This document shows positions 34,304 to 43,612 of a stretch of 64,000 nucleotides of DNA, in pieces; position 1 is the stretch's first letter, and every line of letters starts with the position of its first letter. The DNA lies in the NCBI RefSeq assembly GCF_000331735.1, contig NC_020126.1:8807501-8871500 (forward strand), in the 5' to 3' direction. Below the pieces are notes generated by a model. It was not told the origin of the DNA and made no database searches. It was given only the letters and a program-made list of their open reading frames with translations. This DNA is from Myxococcus stipitatus DSM 14675 (lineage in GTDB: Bacteria > Myxococcota > Myxococcia > Myxococcales > Myxococcaceae). The position numbers and the translations under genes are program-made.

Positions 34304-34323
34304 ATATTCCCGTCAAGGAATAT
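34304..34323. promoter_or_regulatory. Candidate ArsR operator
   Basis: ATATTCC at 34304-34310 and GGAATAT at 34317-34323 form a perfect 7-base inverted repeat with a 6-base spacer. A second inverted pair, ATATGC at 34288-34293 and GCATAT at 34302-34307, overlaps it. They lie 8-43 bases upstream of the ArsR start, in an AT-rich patch of a GC-rich genome, between ArsR and the divergent serpin gene. Confidence 0.5.
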
Positions 34324-34484
34324 ACGCGCCGGTGGCCGGCCTCGGGAAAGAGGTGCGGCGGCCTCGAAAATCCGAGGAACCCGCTGAGCACTCGCGGCCA
34401 AGGCGTTGAATTCGCAGCAAACGGGGATGTGCATGGCGTTTGCTAGCGGTGCGCTCCGCCACACACTCTTGAAAGGTCTGTCCC

Positions 34485-35777
34485 ATGATTGTGCCGAAGC
34501 CGCTGCGCGCCTGTGCATTCGTCGCCCTGCTGGGAGCCGCGGGCTGTGACTCGGATTCCCAGACGCCGCAGCCGGGGAGGACCGCGCCCCCCGGAGAGCT
34601 CATCACCTCCCAGAAGACGCGGGTGCAATCGCCCCAGGTCTCCGCGAGCGACAGCGCGGCGCTCGTCGCGGGCAACACCGACTTCGGCGTGGCCGTCTAC
34701 CGGCAGGTGACGCAGCCCGGGGAGAACGCCCTCTTCTCTCCGCTGAGCATCACCCAGGCGTTCGGCATGTTGTACGCCGGGGCGCGCGGCAACACCGCCA
34801 CGCAGATGGAGCAGGCGCTCAAGTTCTCGCTGCCCGCGGAGCGGCTCCACCCCGCGCTCAACTGGCTGAGCCTGTCGCTCCAGGCGCAGGACCACCGGGA
34901 CTTTGGTGACAAGGGCAAGGGCCCCACCTTCCGGACCACGAACGCGCTCTTCGCCCAGAAGGGCTACCCGTTCCAGCCGGCCTTCCTGGACGTGCTCGCC
35001 GAGCACCACGGCACGGGCATGTACTCGCTGGACATCGGCGCGGACCCGGATGGGGCGCGCCGCGCCATCAACGGCTGGGTGTCCCATGAGACGGCGGACC
35101 GCATCCCGGACCTGATTCCCGAGGGCGAGGTCCGTCGGGACACGCGGCTGGTGCTGGCCAACGCGATGTACTTCAAGGGGAGCTGGCGTCATCCCTTCAG
35201 GACCGACTCGACCCAGCCGGCGGACTTCCATGACCTGGCGGGTACGGCCCGGCGCGTGCCGACGATGTCCACCGTCTGGTCCTATCCCTTCGCGGAAGGG
35301 GCGGGCTATCGCGCGCTGGCGCTGCCGTACGTGGGCGACACCTTCCGCATGCTGCTCATCATCCCGAACGCGGGCCAGTTCGCGGCGGTGGAGGGGCAGC
35401 TGTCCGCGGCCTTCCTGGACTCGGTGCGCGGCCGGTTGCAGGAGCAACGGCTGCACGTGACGCTGCCGCGCTTCGAGGTGCGTCAGGCGTTCTCCATCGT
35501 CGAGCCCCTGCGGAAGCTGGGCATGACGGACGTGTTCACCGCGGGCGCGGACCTGTCTGGCATCTCGACGGAGGAGAAGCTGGCGGTCACCGGCGCGCAG
35601 CACCAGGCCTTCCTCGCCGTGGACGAGAAGGGCACCGAGGCCGCCGCCGCGACCGCCATCGAGATGGGCCCGGTGTCCATGCCCCCCACGTTCGCCGTGG
35701 ACCGCCCGTTCTTCTTCGTCATCGAAGAGGTGAGCACCCGGAGCGTGCTGTTCCTCGGGCGTATCGTGACGCTCTGA
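34485..35777 (+). CDS. Serpin family protease inhibitor (lipoprotein)
   Basis: The protein has 430 residues. The signal peptide ends with a lipobox at AAGC (Cys21), so it should be lipid-anchored. The serpin fold is clear: NALFSPLSITQAFGMLYAGARG, TNALFAQKGYPFQPAFLD, ANAMYFKGSWRHPF and the C-terminal RPFFFVIEEVSTRSVLFLGRI. The reactive loop begins KGTEAAAATA at residue 382, an inhibitory-type hinge, and alignment from P15 (Gly383) puts the scissile bond at Val397-Ser398, which suggests an elastase-like target. Bacterial serpins are uncommon. Its role, perhaps protection from its own or prey proteases, is inference. Confidence 0.9.
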   Translation: MIVPKPLRACAFVALLGAAGCDSDSQTPQPGRTAPPGELITSQKTRVQSPQVSASDSAALVAGNTDFGVAVYRQVTQPGENALFSPLSITQAFGMLYAGARGNTATQMEQALKFSLPAERLHPALNWLSLSLQAQDHRDFGDKGKGPTFRTTNALFAQKGYPFQPAFLDVLAEHHGTGMYSLDIGADPDGARRAINGWVSHETADRIPDLIPEGEVRRDTRLVLANAMYFKGSWRHPFRTDSTQPADFHDLAGTARRVPTMSTVWSYPFAEGAGYRALALPYVGDTFRMLLIIPNAGQFAAVEGQLSAAFLDSVRGRLQEQRLHVTLPRFEVRQAFSIVEPLRKLGMTDVFTAGADLSGISTEEKLAVTGAQHQAFLAVDEKGTEAAAATAIEMGPVSMPPTFAVDRPFFFVIEEVSTRSVLFLGRIVTL

Positions 35778-35802
35778 GTTGTCTCCAAGCAGGACAGGGC
35801 CT

Positions 35803-35821
35803 GCCCGTCGTGACGACGGGC
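35803..35821 (+). terminator. Hairpin after the serpin gene
   Basis: GCCCGTC at 35803-35809 and GACGGGC at 35815-35821 form a 7-base stem around GTGAC, 26 bases after the stop. It marks the left border of the vgrG island. Confidence 0.5.
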
Positions 35822-35935
35822 GGCCCGCAGATACCGCATGCCTGGAATTGTACGCAGCCCTTTCGGGGGAGAGTTGCGCGATGACAGGGTTGCCATTGAG
35901 ACTGCGCTCCTGACCTGTCTGGCGGCGGTGAGCCC

Positions 35936-38167
35936 TTGCGGATACACGCGCGTCTCGTTCACATGGAGCTCCCTGCGGAGACCACCGTCTTGCGCGCCAC
36001 GACGCGCGAGGCGTTGTCGGAGCTCTTCGATGTCGACGCCCAGTTCGCGTGCGACACCCCGGACCTGGACCTGGCCGCGCTCGTCGGGACCTCGGGGGCA
36101 CTGGTCCTCGAGACATCCGCTCCGGAGGAAGGCGCTGAGCCGCGTTGCTTCCACGGCGTCGTGGAAGAGGCGGAGTATCTCTGCAAGCTCGCCGAGCATG
36201 GCTTCGTCTACCGGCTGCGCCTGCGCCCCGCGCTGAATGGCTTGCGCTACCGGAGCCGGAGTCAGATCTTCCAGCAGCAGAGCGCCGTGGAGATCATCCA
36301 GGACGTCTTCAAGAAGGCGGGCCTCCCCGCCGAGTCCATCGAGTGGCAGCTCTCACAGGACTGCGGGAAGCGGGAGTACTGCACCCAGTGGAAGGAGAGC
36401 GACCTGGACTTCGTGCTCCGGCTGCTGGAGGACGAGGGCATCTTCTTCTGGTTCGAGCACTCGACGGACGGCCACGTGTTGAAGCTGGCCGACGCCTCCA
36501 GCGCCTATCAGCCCATCTCCGGCGTCCCCGCGCTGGGATACACCCGCTCCGCCCTCACCTCGGCCCAGACCGAGCAGGTGACGGAGCTCGTCTTCACCGC
36601 CCAGAACATCACGAGCCAATACGCCTCGCGCGACTGGAACTGGCAGACACCGTCGGAGCCCCTGGAGGCCCAGGAGCGCGCCAGCGAGGGCGGCTATCAG
36701 CGCTACGAGTATCCGGGATACTTCCTCAGCCCCTCGGACGGCGTCCGGCGCGCGCGCCATCGACTCAGCGAGCAGGTGCAGGAGCGCATGGTGCTCGAGG
36801 CCCGGAGCAACAGCCTCCGGTTGCAGCCCGGGCGCCTCTTCACGGTGCTCGACGCCCTGCCCTCCTTCCTCAGCCAGGAGTACTTCATCCTCCAGGTGGA
36901 GCATGACTACGCCCTGACCCGGACGGAGCAGGAGGGGCAGGGCGCCAACCACGGCACCACCCTGCGAGCGATTCCGTCGGACGGAGTCGACTTCCGGCCG
37001 CCTCGCCGCACGCCCCGCCCTCGCGCCTGGGGCAAGGAGAGCGCGGTCGTCACCGGGCCTCCTGGCGAGGAGATCCACGTCGACGAGTTCGGGCGCATCA
37101 AGGTCCACTTCTACTGGGACCGCGAGGGCGCGGTGGATGAGAAGGCCTCCTGCTGGATGCGCGTGCAACAGCAGAACACCAGCGGCAGCATGCTGCTGCC
37201 TCGCGTGGGCTGGGAAGTGGACGTGGGCTTCCTGAACGGAGACCCGGACCGCCCCATCGTCCTGCAGAAGCTCTACAACCAGGAGACGATGCCGCCGTAT
37301 GGCCTTCCGGCGGAGAAGACCCAATCCTCGCTCCAGTCCGCCACCTCCCCGGGAGGCGGCAGCACGAACGAGGTCCGGCTCCAGGACGGCAACGGAGGCA
37401 TGGAGCTCTTCATCCACTCCTCCAAGGACCTGAAGCTCGTCACCGGGAATGACCTCTCCGAGGAGGTCGTCAACAACGCCAAGGAAGAGGTGGGCCAGCA
37501 GTCCACGACCCTGGTGGGTGGCAATGAGAAGGTGGATGTCGGCGCCGACCAGGGCCTCAGCGTGACAGGCAATGCGGTGCTGGAGACCACCGGGACCAAG
37601 ACGGTCCAGGTCAGCGCCGTGGATGACTGGGGCGTCACCGGCAACGCCTCCCAGACCGTCGATGGGACCCGCACCGACACCATCACCGGGCCCATGAACG
37701 TCCTGGCCAACCACGTGCTGGAGAGCTTCAACGCCACGTGCGACCGGACGGTCGGCGCGGCCCTCTCCATCAACAGCGCGACCGCCATCGTCGAGGCGGT
37801 GGGCGGCGCGAAGGACGAGTCGGTGGCCGGCGCCAAGCTCGAGCTGCTCACGGGAGCCAAGGCCGAGGATATCGGAGCCGCCAAGGTGCTCACCACGGGC
37901 GTGGCGCAGTTCAAGACGGGCGAGGACATCATCCTGGAGGCCAAGGGCGCGGTGGCCATCACCGCCGCGGGCCCCATCTCCGAGAAGGTGGGCAAGGACT
38001 TCACCCTGACAGCCAAGACGGTGCTCATCACCGCGCCGGGTGGAGCCAAGCTGAAGGGGGGCGGCAAGCCTTTCGAGCTGTCGGGGTCGACCGTCACGGT
38101 CGATGCGAAAGGCATCCAGGGCAAGGCCTTGGTGAAGTTCAAGGGGAAGATCAACTACAAGCCCTAG
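35936..38167 (+). CDS. vgrG: Type VI secretion tip protein VgrG, copy 1
   Basis: The protein has 743 residues. The best start is TTG 35936, because the first beta strand of VgrG (aligned with the next two copies) begins there; ATG 35963 would lose it. Residues about 5-360 are the gp27-like hub (YCTQWKESDLDFVLRLLEDEGIFFWFEH). About 365-470 is the gp5 OB fold (GEEIHVDEFGRIKVHFYWD, SCWMRVQ, GWEVDVGFLNGDPDRP). From about 480 on is a repetitive beta-helix (DUF2345-like). It should form the trimeric spike at the tip of a type VI secretion tube and carry effectors. It is the first of three tandem copies, with no T6SS core genes in the window. Confidence 0.92.
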   Translation: MRIHARLVHMELPAETTVLRATTREALSELFDVDAQFACDTPDLDLAALVGTSGALVLETSAPEEGAEPRCFHGVVEEAEYLCKLAEHGFVYRLRLRPALNGLRYRSRSQIFQQQSAVEIIQDVFKKAGLPAESIEWQLSQDCGKREYCTQWKESDLDFVLRLLEDEGIFFWFEHSTDGHVLKLADASSAYQPISGVPALGYTRSALTSAQTEQVTELVFTAQNITSQYASRDWNWQTPSEPLEAQERASEGGYQRYEYPGYFLSPSDGVRRARHRLSEQVQERMVLEARSNSLRLQPGRLFTVLDALPSFLSQEYFILQVEHDYALTRTEQEGQGANHGTTLRAIPSDGVDFRPPRRTPRPRAWGKESAVVTGPPGEEIHVDEFGRIKVHFYWDREGAVDEKASCWMRVQQQNTSGSMLLPRVGWEVDVGFLNGDPDRPIVLQKLYNQETMPPYGLPAEKTQSSLQSATSPGGGSTNEVRLQDGNGGMELFIHSSKDLKLVTGNDLSEEVVNNAKEEVGQQSTTLVGGNEKVDVGADQGLSVTGNAVLETTGTKTVQVSAVDDWGVTGNASQTVDGTRTDTITGPMNVLANHVLESFNATCDRTVGAALSINSATAIVEAVGGAKDESVAGAKLELLTGAKAEDIGAAKVLTTGVAQFKTGEDIILEAKGAVAITAAGPISEKVGKDFTLTAKTVLITAPGGAKLKGGGKPFELSGSTVTVDAKGIQGKALVKFKGKINYKP

Positions 38168-38185
38168 GAATCGAAGGGGGGTCGC

Positions 38186-40402
38186 ATGCGGATGCGGACA
38201 CTGCGCTTGGAGCTGACATTGGAGGGGTTCGAGCCCAGCGCCTTCCGCGTCCTGCGGATGGAGGCGACCGAGGCCCTCTCCGAGGGGTGCACCGTCCAGC
38301 TCACGGCGGAGACCCCGGAGCTGGTGGACCTGGACTCGCTGCTGGGAACCCCCGCCACGCTTCGAATCGGCCTGAAGGAGGACGCCGAGAGCCGGCCCTT
38401 TCATGGCGTGGTGACCGAGGCCAGCCTGGAGGCCATCCAACAAGAGGCCTTCCAGCTCCACGTCGTCATCGCGTCACCCCTGGAGCCGCTCAAGCTCGGG
38501 CGCGCGTCCCGCATCTTCCAGGAGAAGTCCGTCCAGGACATCGTCTCGAGCGTGCTCGACGAGGCGGGGCTCTCCGACACCTACGACTGGGAGCTGTCCG
38601 AGCGCCCCACCCCGCTCCTCAACGTGGTCCAGTACAACGAGAGCGACCACGCGTTCATCTCCCGCCTCCTTCACGCCGAGGGCATCGCCTTCGCCGTCCA
38701 GCAGGGCGCGGACTCCGCGCGGGTGCGCTTCTTCGACGACAGCACCCAGGCGCCCCCCATCGCGGGCTCGCATCTCCTGGTGGACCGGGACAGCACCCAG
38801 CTCGACGACGACGTCATCCGCGACCTCCGCGATGGCCGGAGCATGGCCTCGGACCAGGTGTTCCTGCGCGACTACGACTTCAAGCGCCCCGCCGTGGACC
38901 TCTCCGCGAAGCACAGCGGCGAGGGCGCCTCGGGGCGAGAGGTCTACGACCATCCCGGAGACTTCCTCGAAGTCGCGGCGGGGCGGACGCGAGCCAGGCG
39001 CCTGATGGAGCGGCTGCGCCTGGGGACCCGGGTGCACCGGGGAAGGAGCTCCTGCCCCCGCTTGGAGCCGGGCCGGACGTTCTGCGTGACGGGACATGGC
39101 CGAGCCGAAGCCAACCTCGACCTCCTCATCACCCGGGTGGTGCACCGGGCCTCCGTCGAGGACACGGCCGAGGCGCAAGGCTTCTACTCGAACGACGTCA
39201 CCGCCGTTCCGCTCGAGGTGCCTTTCCGTCCGGTGGAAGCGCCCCACGAGCCCCTCATCGGGGGCACGCAGCTCGCCTTCGTCACGGGGGCCTCCGGCGA
39301 GGAGATCCACACCGACGGGTTCGGACGCGTGAAGGTGCGCTTCCCGTGGGACCGCTCCGGCCTCACGGATGACCGGAGCTCCACCTGGCTGCGGGTGGGC
39401 CAGCTCCCGCTCAGCGGCTCGTTGATCATCCCCCGCGTGGAGTTCGAGCTGCTCGTGGACTTCGAGCAGGGGAAGCTCGACCGGCCCTTCGTCGCCGGAC
39501 ACCTCTACAACGCCGAGCAGGCCCCACCGTATGCGCTGCCAGGAGGCGCCACGCGCAGCTCCATCCAGAGCGCGACCACGGGCGGAGGCTCGGGCGCCAA
39601 CGAGCTGCGCTTCGAGGACGCGGCGGGGGCCGAGGAGATCTTCTTCAACGCCTCCAAGGACTTCACGCTCCTGGTGGACAACAACTCGGACATGACGGTC
39701 GCCAAGAAGGAGAGCGTCTCCGTCGGGGTGGAGCATGTGCTGAGCGTGGGGGGCAACCACTACGCCAACGTCACGGGCAACCGGACCCTCAGCGTCGGTG
39801 CGAACCAGAACATCAACGTGGGAGGGGACTACTCGGATGGCGTGGGTGGAAGCCTCAGCACGGACGTCGGTGGCGCCCGCATGGTGAAGGTGGGGGGAGA
39901 CCTGGCCGAGAGCATCAAGGGAACCTTGAAGCGTCAGGTGGCGGCGCTCCAGGTGGTGACGGGAATCGCCGGCTACACGCGCAAGGTGGTGGGGGACTCC
40001 ACCACGAAGGTGGGCGCCGCCTGGCTGGAGCTGGCGGGGAAGAGCCGGCTGGTCTCCGTGTCCACGAACTTCAAGGAGACCATCGGCGCGCTGAAGTTCA
40101 TCAAGGCCAAGCAGATGTCCGTCACCTGCGGGGCGGGCTACGCGATGACCGCGGGCGTCGAGCAAATCAAGTGTGGCGGGAGCAGGACGGACACGGCCAA
40201 GGGGCTGGTGGCCATCAGCGCGGGCGGGGGCCTGAAGGTGAAGGCCCAGAACATCACCTTCACCGCCGAGAACAAGCTGGTCATCCGCGGCGGGGCCTGC
40301 ATGGTGGAGCTCCTGGCCAGTGGCCAGGTCACCATCAAGGCCCCCACCGTCAAGGTGAAGAACGTCTCGGTGCTCAACCAACTGATGCACAAAGGCAACT
40401 GA
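38186..40402 (+). CDS. vgrG: Type VI secretion tip protein VgrG, copy 2
   Basis: The protein has 738 residues from ATG 38186, after GGGGGTCGC. It has the VgrG layout but is the most divergent of the three: VVQYNESDHAFISRLLHAEGIAF in the gp27 part, GEEIHTDGFGRVKVRFPWDRSG and VDFEQGKLDRPFVAGHLYN in the OB part. The spike repeats contain VGGNHYANVTGNRTLSVGANQNINVGG. It follows copy 1 by 18 bases and copy 3 follows by 9, so all three are co-transcribed. Hetero-trimer formation with the neighbours is possible but untested. Confidence 0.9.
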   Translation: MRMRTLRLELTLEGFEPSAFRVLRMEATEALSEGCTVQLTAETPELVDLDSLLGTPATLRIGLKEDAESRPFHGVVTEASLEAIQQEAFQLHVVIASPLEPLKLGRASRIFQEKSVQDIVSSVLDEAGLSDTYDWELSERPTPLLNVVQYNESDHAFISRLLHAEGIAFAVQQGADSARVRFFDDSTQAPPIAGSHLLVDRDSTQLDDDVIRDLRDGRSMASDQVFLRDYDFKRPAVDLSAKHSGEGASGREVYDHPGDFLEVAAGRTRARRLMERLRLGTRVHRGRSSCPRLEPGRTFCVTGHGRAEANLDLLITRVVHRASVEDTAEAQGFYSNDVTAVPLEVPFRPVEAPHEPLIGGTQLAFVTGASGEEIHTDGFGRVKVRFPWDRSGLTDDRSSTWLRVGQLPLSGSLIIPRVEFELLVDFEQGKLDRPFVAGHLYNAEQAPPYALPGGATRSSIQSATTGGGSGANELRFEDAAGAEEIFFNASKDFTLLVDNNSDMTVAKKESVSVGVEHVLSVGGNHYANVTGNRTLSVGANQNINVGGDYSDGVGGSLSTDVGGARMVKVGGDLAESIKGTLKRQVAALQVVTGIAGYTRKVVGDSTTKVGAAWLELAGKSRLVSVSTNFKETIGALKFIKAKQMSVTCGAGYAMTAGVEQIKCGGSRTDTAKGLVAISAGGGLKVKAQNITFTAENKLVIRGGACMVELLASGQVTIKAPTVKVKNVSVLNQLMHKGN

Positions 40403-40411
40403 GGCCGACCG

Positions 40412-43087
40412 ATGAGCGACGCATCCCAGGCCGTGAGCGTCACCGCCATCATCCCCGGACAACAGGGGGAGCTGGTGGTCCACGCCCTGCGAACACACGA
40501 GGAGGTCTCCCGGCGCTTCGTCGTCGAGCTGGACTTCTCCACGCAAGAGCTCGACCTGGAGGAGGCGCGCGGCGGCTCCGTCCAGGTGATGCTCACGGAT
40601 GCGTTCGGCCAGGTGCGCAACCTGTCGGGCGTCGTGGACCGCATCCACGTCGTCGCCACGGATGACCCGGAGCAGCGCGTCCGCTACCGGCTCACCCTCG
40701 TGCCACTGCCCTGGCTCATCTCCTACCGGTACGGCTTCCGCATCTTCCAGGAGATGTCCGTGCCGGACATCGTGAAGGCCCTCTTCAAGGACGCGGGGGT
40801 CGAGGCGAAGCTGCTGCGCTGGACGCTGGAGGGCTCGTATCCGAAGCGCGAGTACTGCGTGCAGTACCACGAGTCCGAGTGGGACTTCGTGTGCCGACTG
40901 CTCGAGGAGGAGGGCATCTGGTTCGCGTTCGAGCACGACGCCGAGGGCCATGTGATGGTGCTCTCGGACGCCAGCGCGTCGGCGGAGACGATGGAGCCCG
41001 CCAGCCTGCCCTTCCGCTTCGACTCGGCGCGGGGCGGTGACACCGTCTCCGTGTGGGACTGGCGAGGCGCGGTGCGCGCCGCCGTCTCCAAGGTGAGCCT
41101 GGACGACTACGACATGCTGCATCCGTCCAAGAAGCTGGCCGCGGAGCACGTCGCCCAGGATGCCATCCAGTCGGAGTGGTACGAGTATCCCGGCCGCTAC
41201 ACGCTGCCCGCGGAGGGCAAGCGGCTGGCGCAGCGGCGGCTGGAGGAGCTGCGCGGACGGCGCAAGTCGGCCCAGGCCCGCTCCAACTCGGTGGGCCTGA
41301 CTCCAGGCCGCCGCGTGTCCCTGGAGGGTCACCCCTTCGCGGACGGCGAATACTTCGTGACGAGCTCCCGCCTCCACGTGCGCTTTCACTCCGAAGAGCA
41401 GCCGGGCCCGCTCGTGGACAAGGGAAGCGCCCGGTGTGAGGTGGCGTTCGACGTGGTACCCGTGGACCAGCCGTTCCGCCCCAGGCGCGACACACCTCGG
41501 CCGCGCATCGTGGGACTGCAGACGGCGCGCGTCACGGGCCCCTCGGGGCAGGAGCTGCACTGCGACGAGCACGGGCGGGTGAAGGTGCAGTTCCATTGGG
41601 ACCGCGACGGACAGATGGACGAGAAGTCCTCCTGCTGGGTCCGCGTCAGCCAGGCGCACACGACGGGCTCCGTCATGATTCCCCGCATCGGCTGGGAGGT
41701 GCTCGTCGAGTTCATCGACGGGGACCCGGACCGCCCCGTCTGTCTGGGGCGCGTCTACAACCCGCTGAACCCGCCGGACTACAGCCTGCCCGCGCAGAAG
41801 ACGGTGTCCGGACATCGCTCCAACTCCTCGCCAGGAGCCGGAGGCTCGAACGAGGTCAGCTTCGATGACTCGGCGAATGGACAGCGCGTCTACATCAACG
41901 GGGCCCACGACATCAGCATCAAGGTCGCCAACGACAAGCTCGCCAAGGTCACCGTCAACGAGAACCACACCGTCGGCACGGACCGGACGATGTCCGTCGG
42001 CGCCGGCGAGAAGGTGGCCGTCAAGGGCATCCACAACGCGGCGGTGGGCAAGGACCAGAAGGTGAGCGTGGGGGCCACTCGCACGGTCAAGGTCACCGGG
42101 GCCGTCTCCGAGGAGATCACCGGAGACGTCAAGCTGACCGTCGGTGGGCTGGAGAACATGCAGGTCGGCAATCCCATCGCCGCCGTGCTCGAAGTCATCG
42201 CCTCCGAGGCGATTGCCGCCGCCTCCGGTGCCGCGGCTGGAGCCGCGAGCCGCGCCGAGGCCACGCTGCTCGGCCCCATCGCCCCCGCGCTGAACGCGGC
42301 CCGAGGCGCGCTGGGCCCCGCCGCGGAGCTCGCGGGCCCCGCCGCGGCCCTGTTCGGTGGAGACAACACCGCCGTCGCCGTCTTCGGGTCGAGTGTCGGA
42401 CAGTTCGCCCGAGGCGCGGACCAGGGTGACGCCGCGTCGATGGCCGCGGGCATGGCGCAAGCCGTGGCGAGCGGGGCCCTGGCTCGCGCGGGCATGCCTG
42501 CCCCCAGTGACTCCGGCGGTGGTGGGGGCGGAGGCGGAGGCGGAGGCGGAGGAGGCGGTGGAGGAGGAGGCGGCGGCGGTGGGGGTGGCGGTGGCTCTGG
42601 CACCTGGGGGACGACGGTGGAGGGCGCGGTCACCGAGGACATCGGGGCACTGGCGGCCATCAACTCGGCGACAGGTGTGTCCTTCGCGGTGGGCGGCAAC
42701 TCGACGGAGACCGTCGGCGCCGCGCGCGTCGAGCTGATTCGCGGAGGCAAGAACGAGCAGGTGGGCGTCGCGAAGTTCGAGACCGTCGGGGCCTATGTCG
42801 TGAATGTGTCCAAGGCGCTCGCCATCGATGCCACGGGTGCCGTGGCCATCACCGTGGCCAGCCAGAAGCAGGACATCACGGGGGGCCACTCCATCACCGC
42901 GGGCGCCGCGAGCACGGTGACGGCCAGCAAGGTCGCGCTCGAAGCCTCGGGGAAGGTCACGCTCAAGTGTGGCCTGGCCGAGGTGATTGTCGACTCCGGC
43001 GGAGTCACCATCAAGGGCGCGCTGAGCGTCACCATCGAAGGCACGTCACAAATCTCGATGAATCCCCCCGCCATCGTTCCAGGTTGA
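40412..43087 (+). CDS. vgrG: Type VI secretion tip protein VgrG, copy 3, with Ala-rich insert and 27-glycine tract
   Basis: The protein has 891 residues from ATG 40412. The gp27 part has KREYCVQYHESEWDFVCRLLEEEGIWFAFEHD; the OB fold has GQELHCDEHGRVKVQFHWD and GWEVLVEFIDGDPDRPVCLGRVYN. It is about 150 residues longer than its neighbours because the beta-helix is interrupted: after MQVGNPIAAV (about residue 590) comes about 110 residues rich in Ala and small hydrophobics, then an uninterrupted run of 27 glycines (residues 702-728). The beta-helix repeats resume after that. The insert looks like a flexible hinge or docking element. Confidence 0.9.
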   Translation: MSDASQAVSVTAIIPGQQGELVVHALRTHEEVSRRFVVELDFSTQELDLEEARGGSVQVMLTDAFGQVRNLSGVVDRIHVVATDDPEQRVRYRLTLVPLPWLISYRYGFRIFQEMSVPDIVKALFKDAGVEAKLLRWTLEGSYPKREYCVQYHESEWDFVCRLLEEEGIWFAFEHDAEGHVMVLSDASASAETMEPASLPFRFDSARGGDTVSVWDWRGAVRAAVSKVSLDDYDMLHPSKKLAAEHVAQDAIQSEWYEYPGRYTLPAEGKRLAQRRLEELRGRRKSAQARSNSVGLTPGRRVSLEGHPFADGEYFVTSSRLHVRFHSEEQPGPLVDKGSARCEVAFDVVPVDQPFRPRRDTPRPRIVGLQTARVTGPSGQELHCDEHGRVKVQFHWDRDGQMDEKSSCWVRVSQAHTTGSVMIPRIGWEVLVEFIDGDPDRPVCLGRVYNPLNPPDYSLPAQKTVSGHRSNSSPGAGGSNEVSFDDSANGQRVYINGAHDISIKVANDKLAKVTVNENHTVGTDRTMSVGAGEKVAVKGIHNAAVGKDQKVSVGATRTVKVTGAVSEEITGDVKLTVGGLENMQVGNPIAAVLEVIASEAIAAASGAAAGAASRAEATLLGPIAPALNAARGALGPAAELAGPAAALFGGDNTAVAVFGSSVGQFARGADQGDAASMAAGMAQAVASGALARAGMPAPSDSGGGGGGGGGGGGGGGGGGGGGGGGGGGSGTWGTTVEGAVTEDIGALAAINSATGVSFAVGGNSTETVGAARVELIRGGKNEQVGVAKFETVGAYVVNVSKALAIDATGAVAITVASQKQDITGGHSITAGAASTVTASKVALEASGKVTLKCGLAEVIVDSGGVTIKGALSVTIEGTSQISMNPPAIVPG
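42515..42595 (+). repeat. Polyglycine-encoding GGN repeat inside vgrG copy 3
   Basis: There are 27 consecutive GGN codons with mixed third bases (C, T, G and A). The mixture shows selection for glycine and not a plain trinucleotide expansion, although such tracts can vary in length between strains. Confidence 0.9.
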
Positions 43088-43100
43088 AGAGGATGACACC

Positions 43101-43601
43101 ATGAGCTTTCAAGCACTCAAGAGCGTGGAGCGCGGCGAGGCCGAGACTCCGGACGAGCCCGCGCGACAGATGCGGCTGGCACGTGCCCCTGAAGCAGCAC
43201 TGCCCCCCATGTGCATGGGGCGGCTGGTGGCACGGGAGGCAACGGGATGGCGGGTCCGCATCGGCGCGACCGAGCATGTCCTCTCCGTGGACCCCTCGGT
43301 GGACCCCGCCCTGCTCGAGGAGGCGCTCGCCTCGGGCGCGCGCGTCATCGTGGATGCGGTGGAGGCTCCCGTCATCGTGGGCCTGCTCACCACCCAGCGC
43401 GCGCTCCAGGTGGACCGCCAGGGAAGGGTCGACGCGCGAGTGCGCGGCTTCTCGGTCGTCGCCGACGAGAAGGTCTTGCTGCGCGTCCCCGGCTCCTTCG
43501 TTCAAGTGACCTCCACCGAGGTGGAGCTGTACGCCAACCGTGTCCTCACCCGGGCGCGGGAAGTGGCCAAGGTCCTCGCCACCCTCATCAAGCTGAACTA
43601 G
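43101..43601 (+). CDS. DUF6484 domain protein of the VgrG cassette
   Basis: The protein has 166 residues and starts at ATG 43101, 13 bases after vgrG copy 3. The middle part GRLVAREATGWRVRIGATEHVLSVDPSVD, then VIVDAVEAPVIVGLLTTQRAL, is the DUF6484 pattern, a small beta-rich domain found next to vgrG genes. Its likely role is as an accessory in spike assembly or effector loading (inference from neighbours). It has no catalytic motif. Confidence 0.72.
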   Translation: MSFQALKSVERGEAETPDEPARQMRLARAPEAALPPMCMGRLVAREATGWRVRIGATEHVLSVDPSVDPALLEEALASGARVIVDAVEAPVIVGLLTTQRALQVDRQGRVDARVRGFSVVADEKVLLRVPGSFVQVTSTEVELYANRVLTRAREVAKVLATLIKLN

Positions 43602-43612
43602 GAGCCGCGACC

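Noticed and set aside
35936..36236. ATG 35963 as start of vgrG copy 1
   Set aside because: It would remove the first beta strand that aligns with the other two copies; the TTG at 35936 is preferred although its ribosome site is weak.
42515..42595. Polyglycine run regarded as a sequencing or assembly error
   Set aside because: The codons use all four third bases and the frame resumes correctly afterwards, so it is more likely real; length variation remains possible.
38474..42889. A 1471-residue open frame on the minus strand across vgrG copies 2 and 3
   Set aside because: It is a shadow of the high-GC plus-strand genes, has no family resemblance and would start and end inside real genes.
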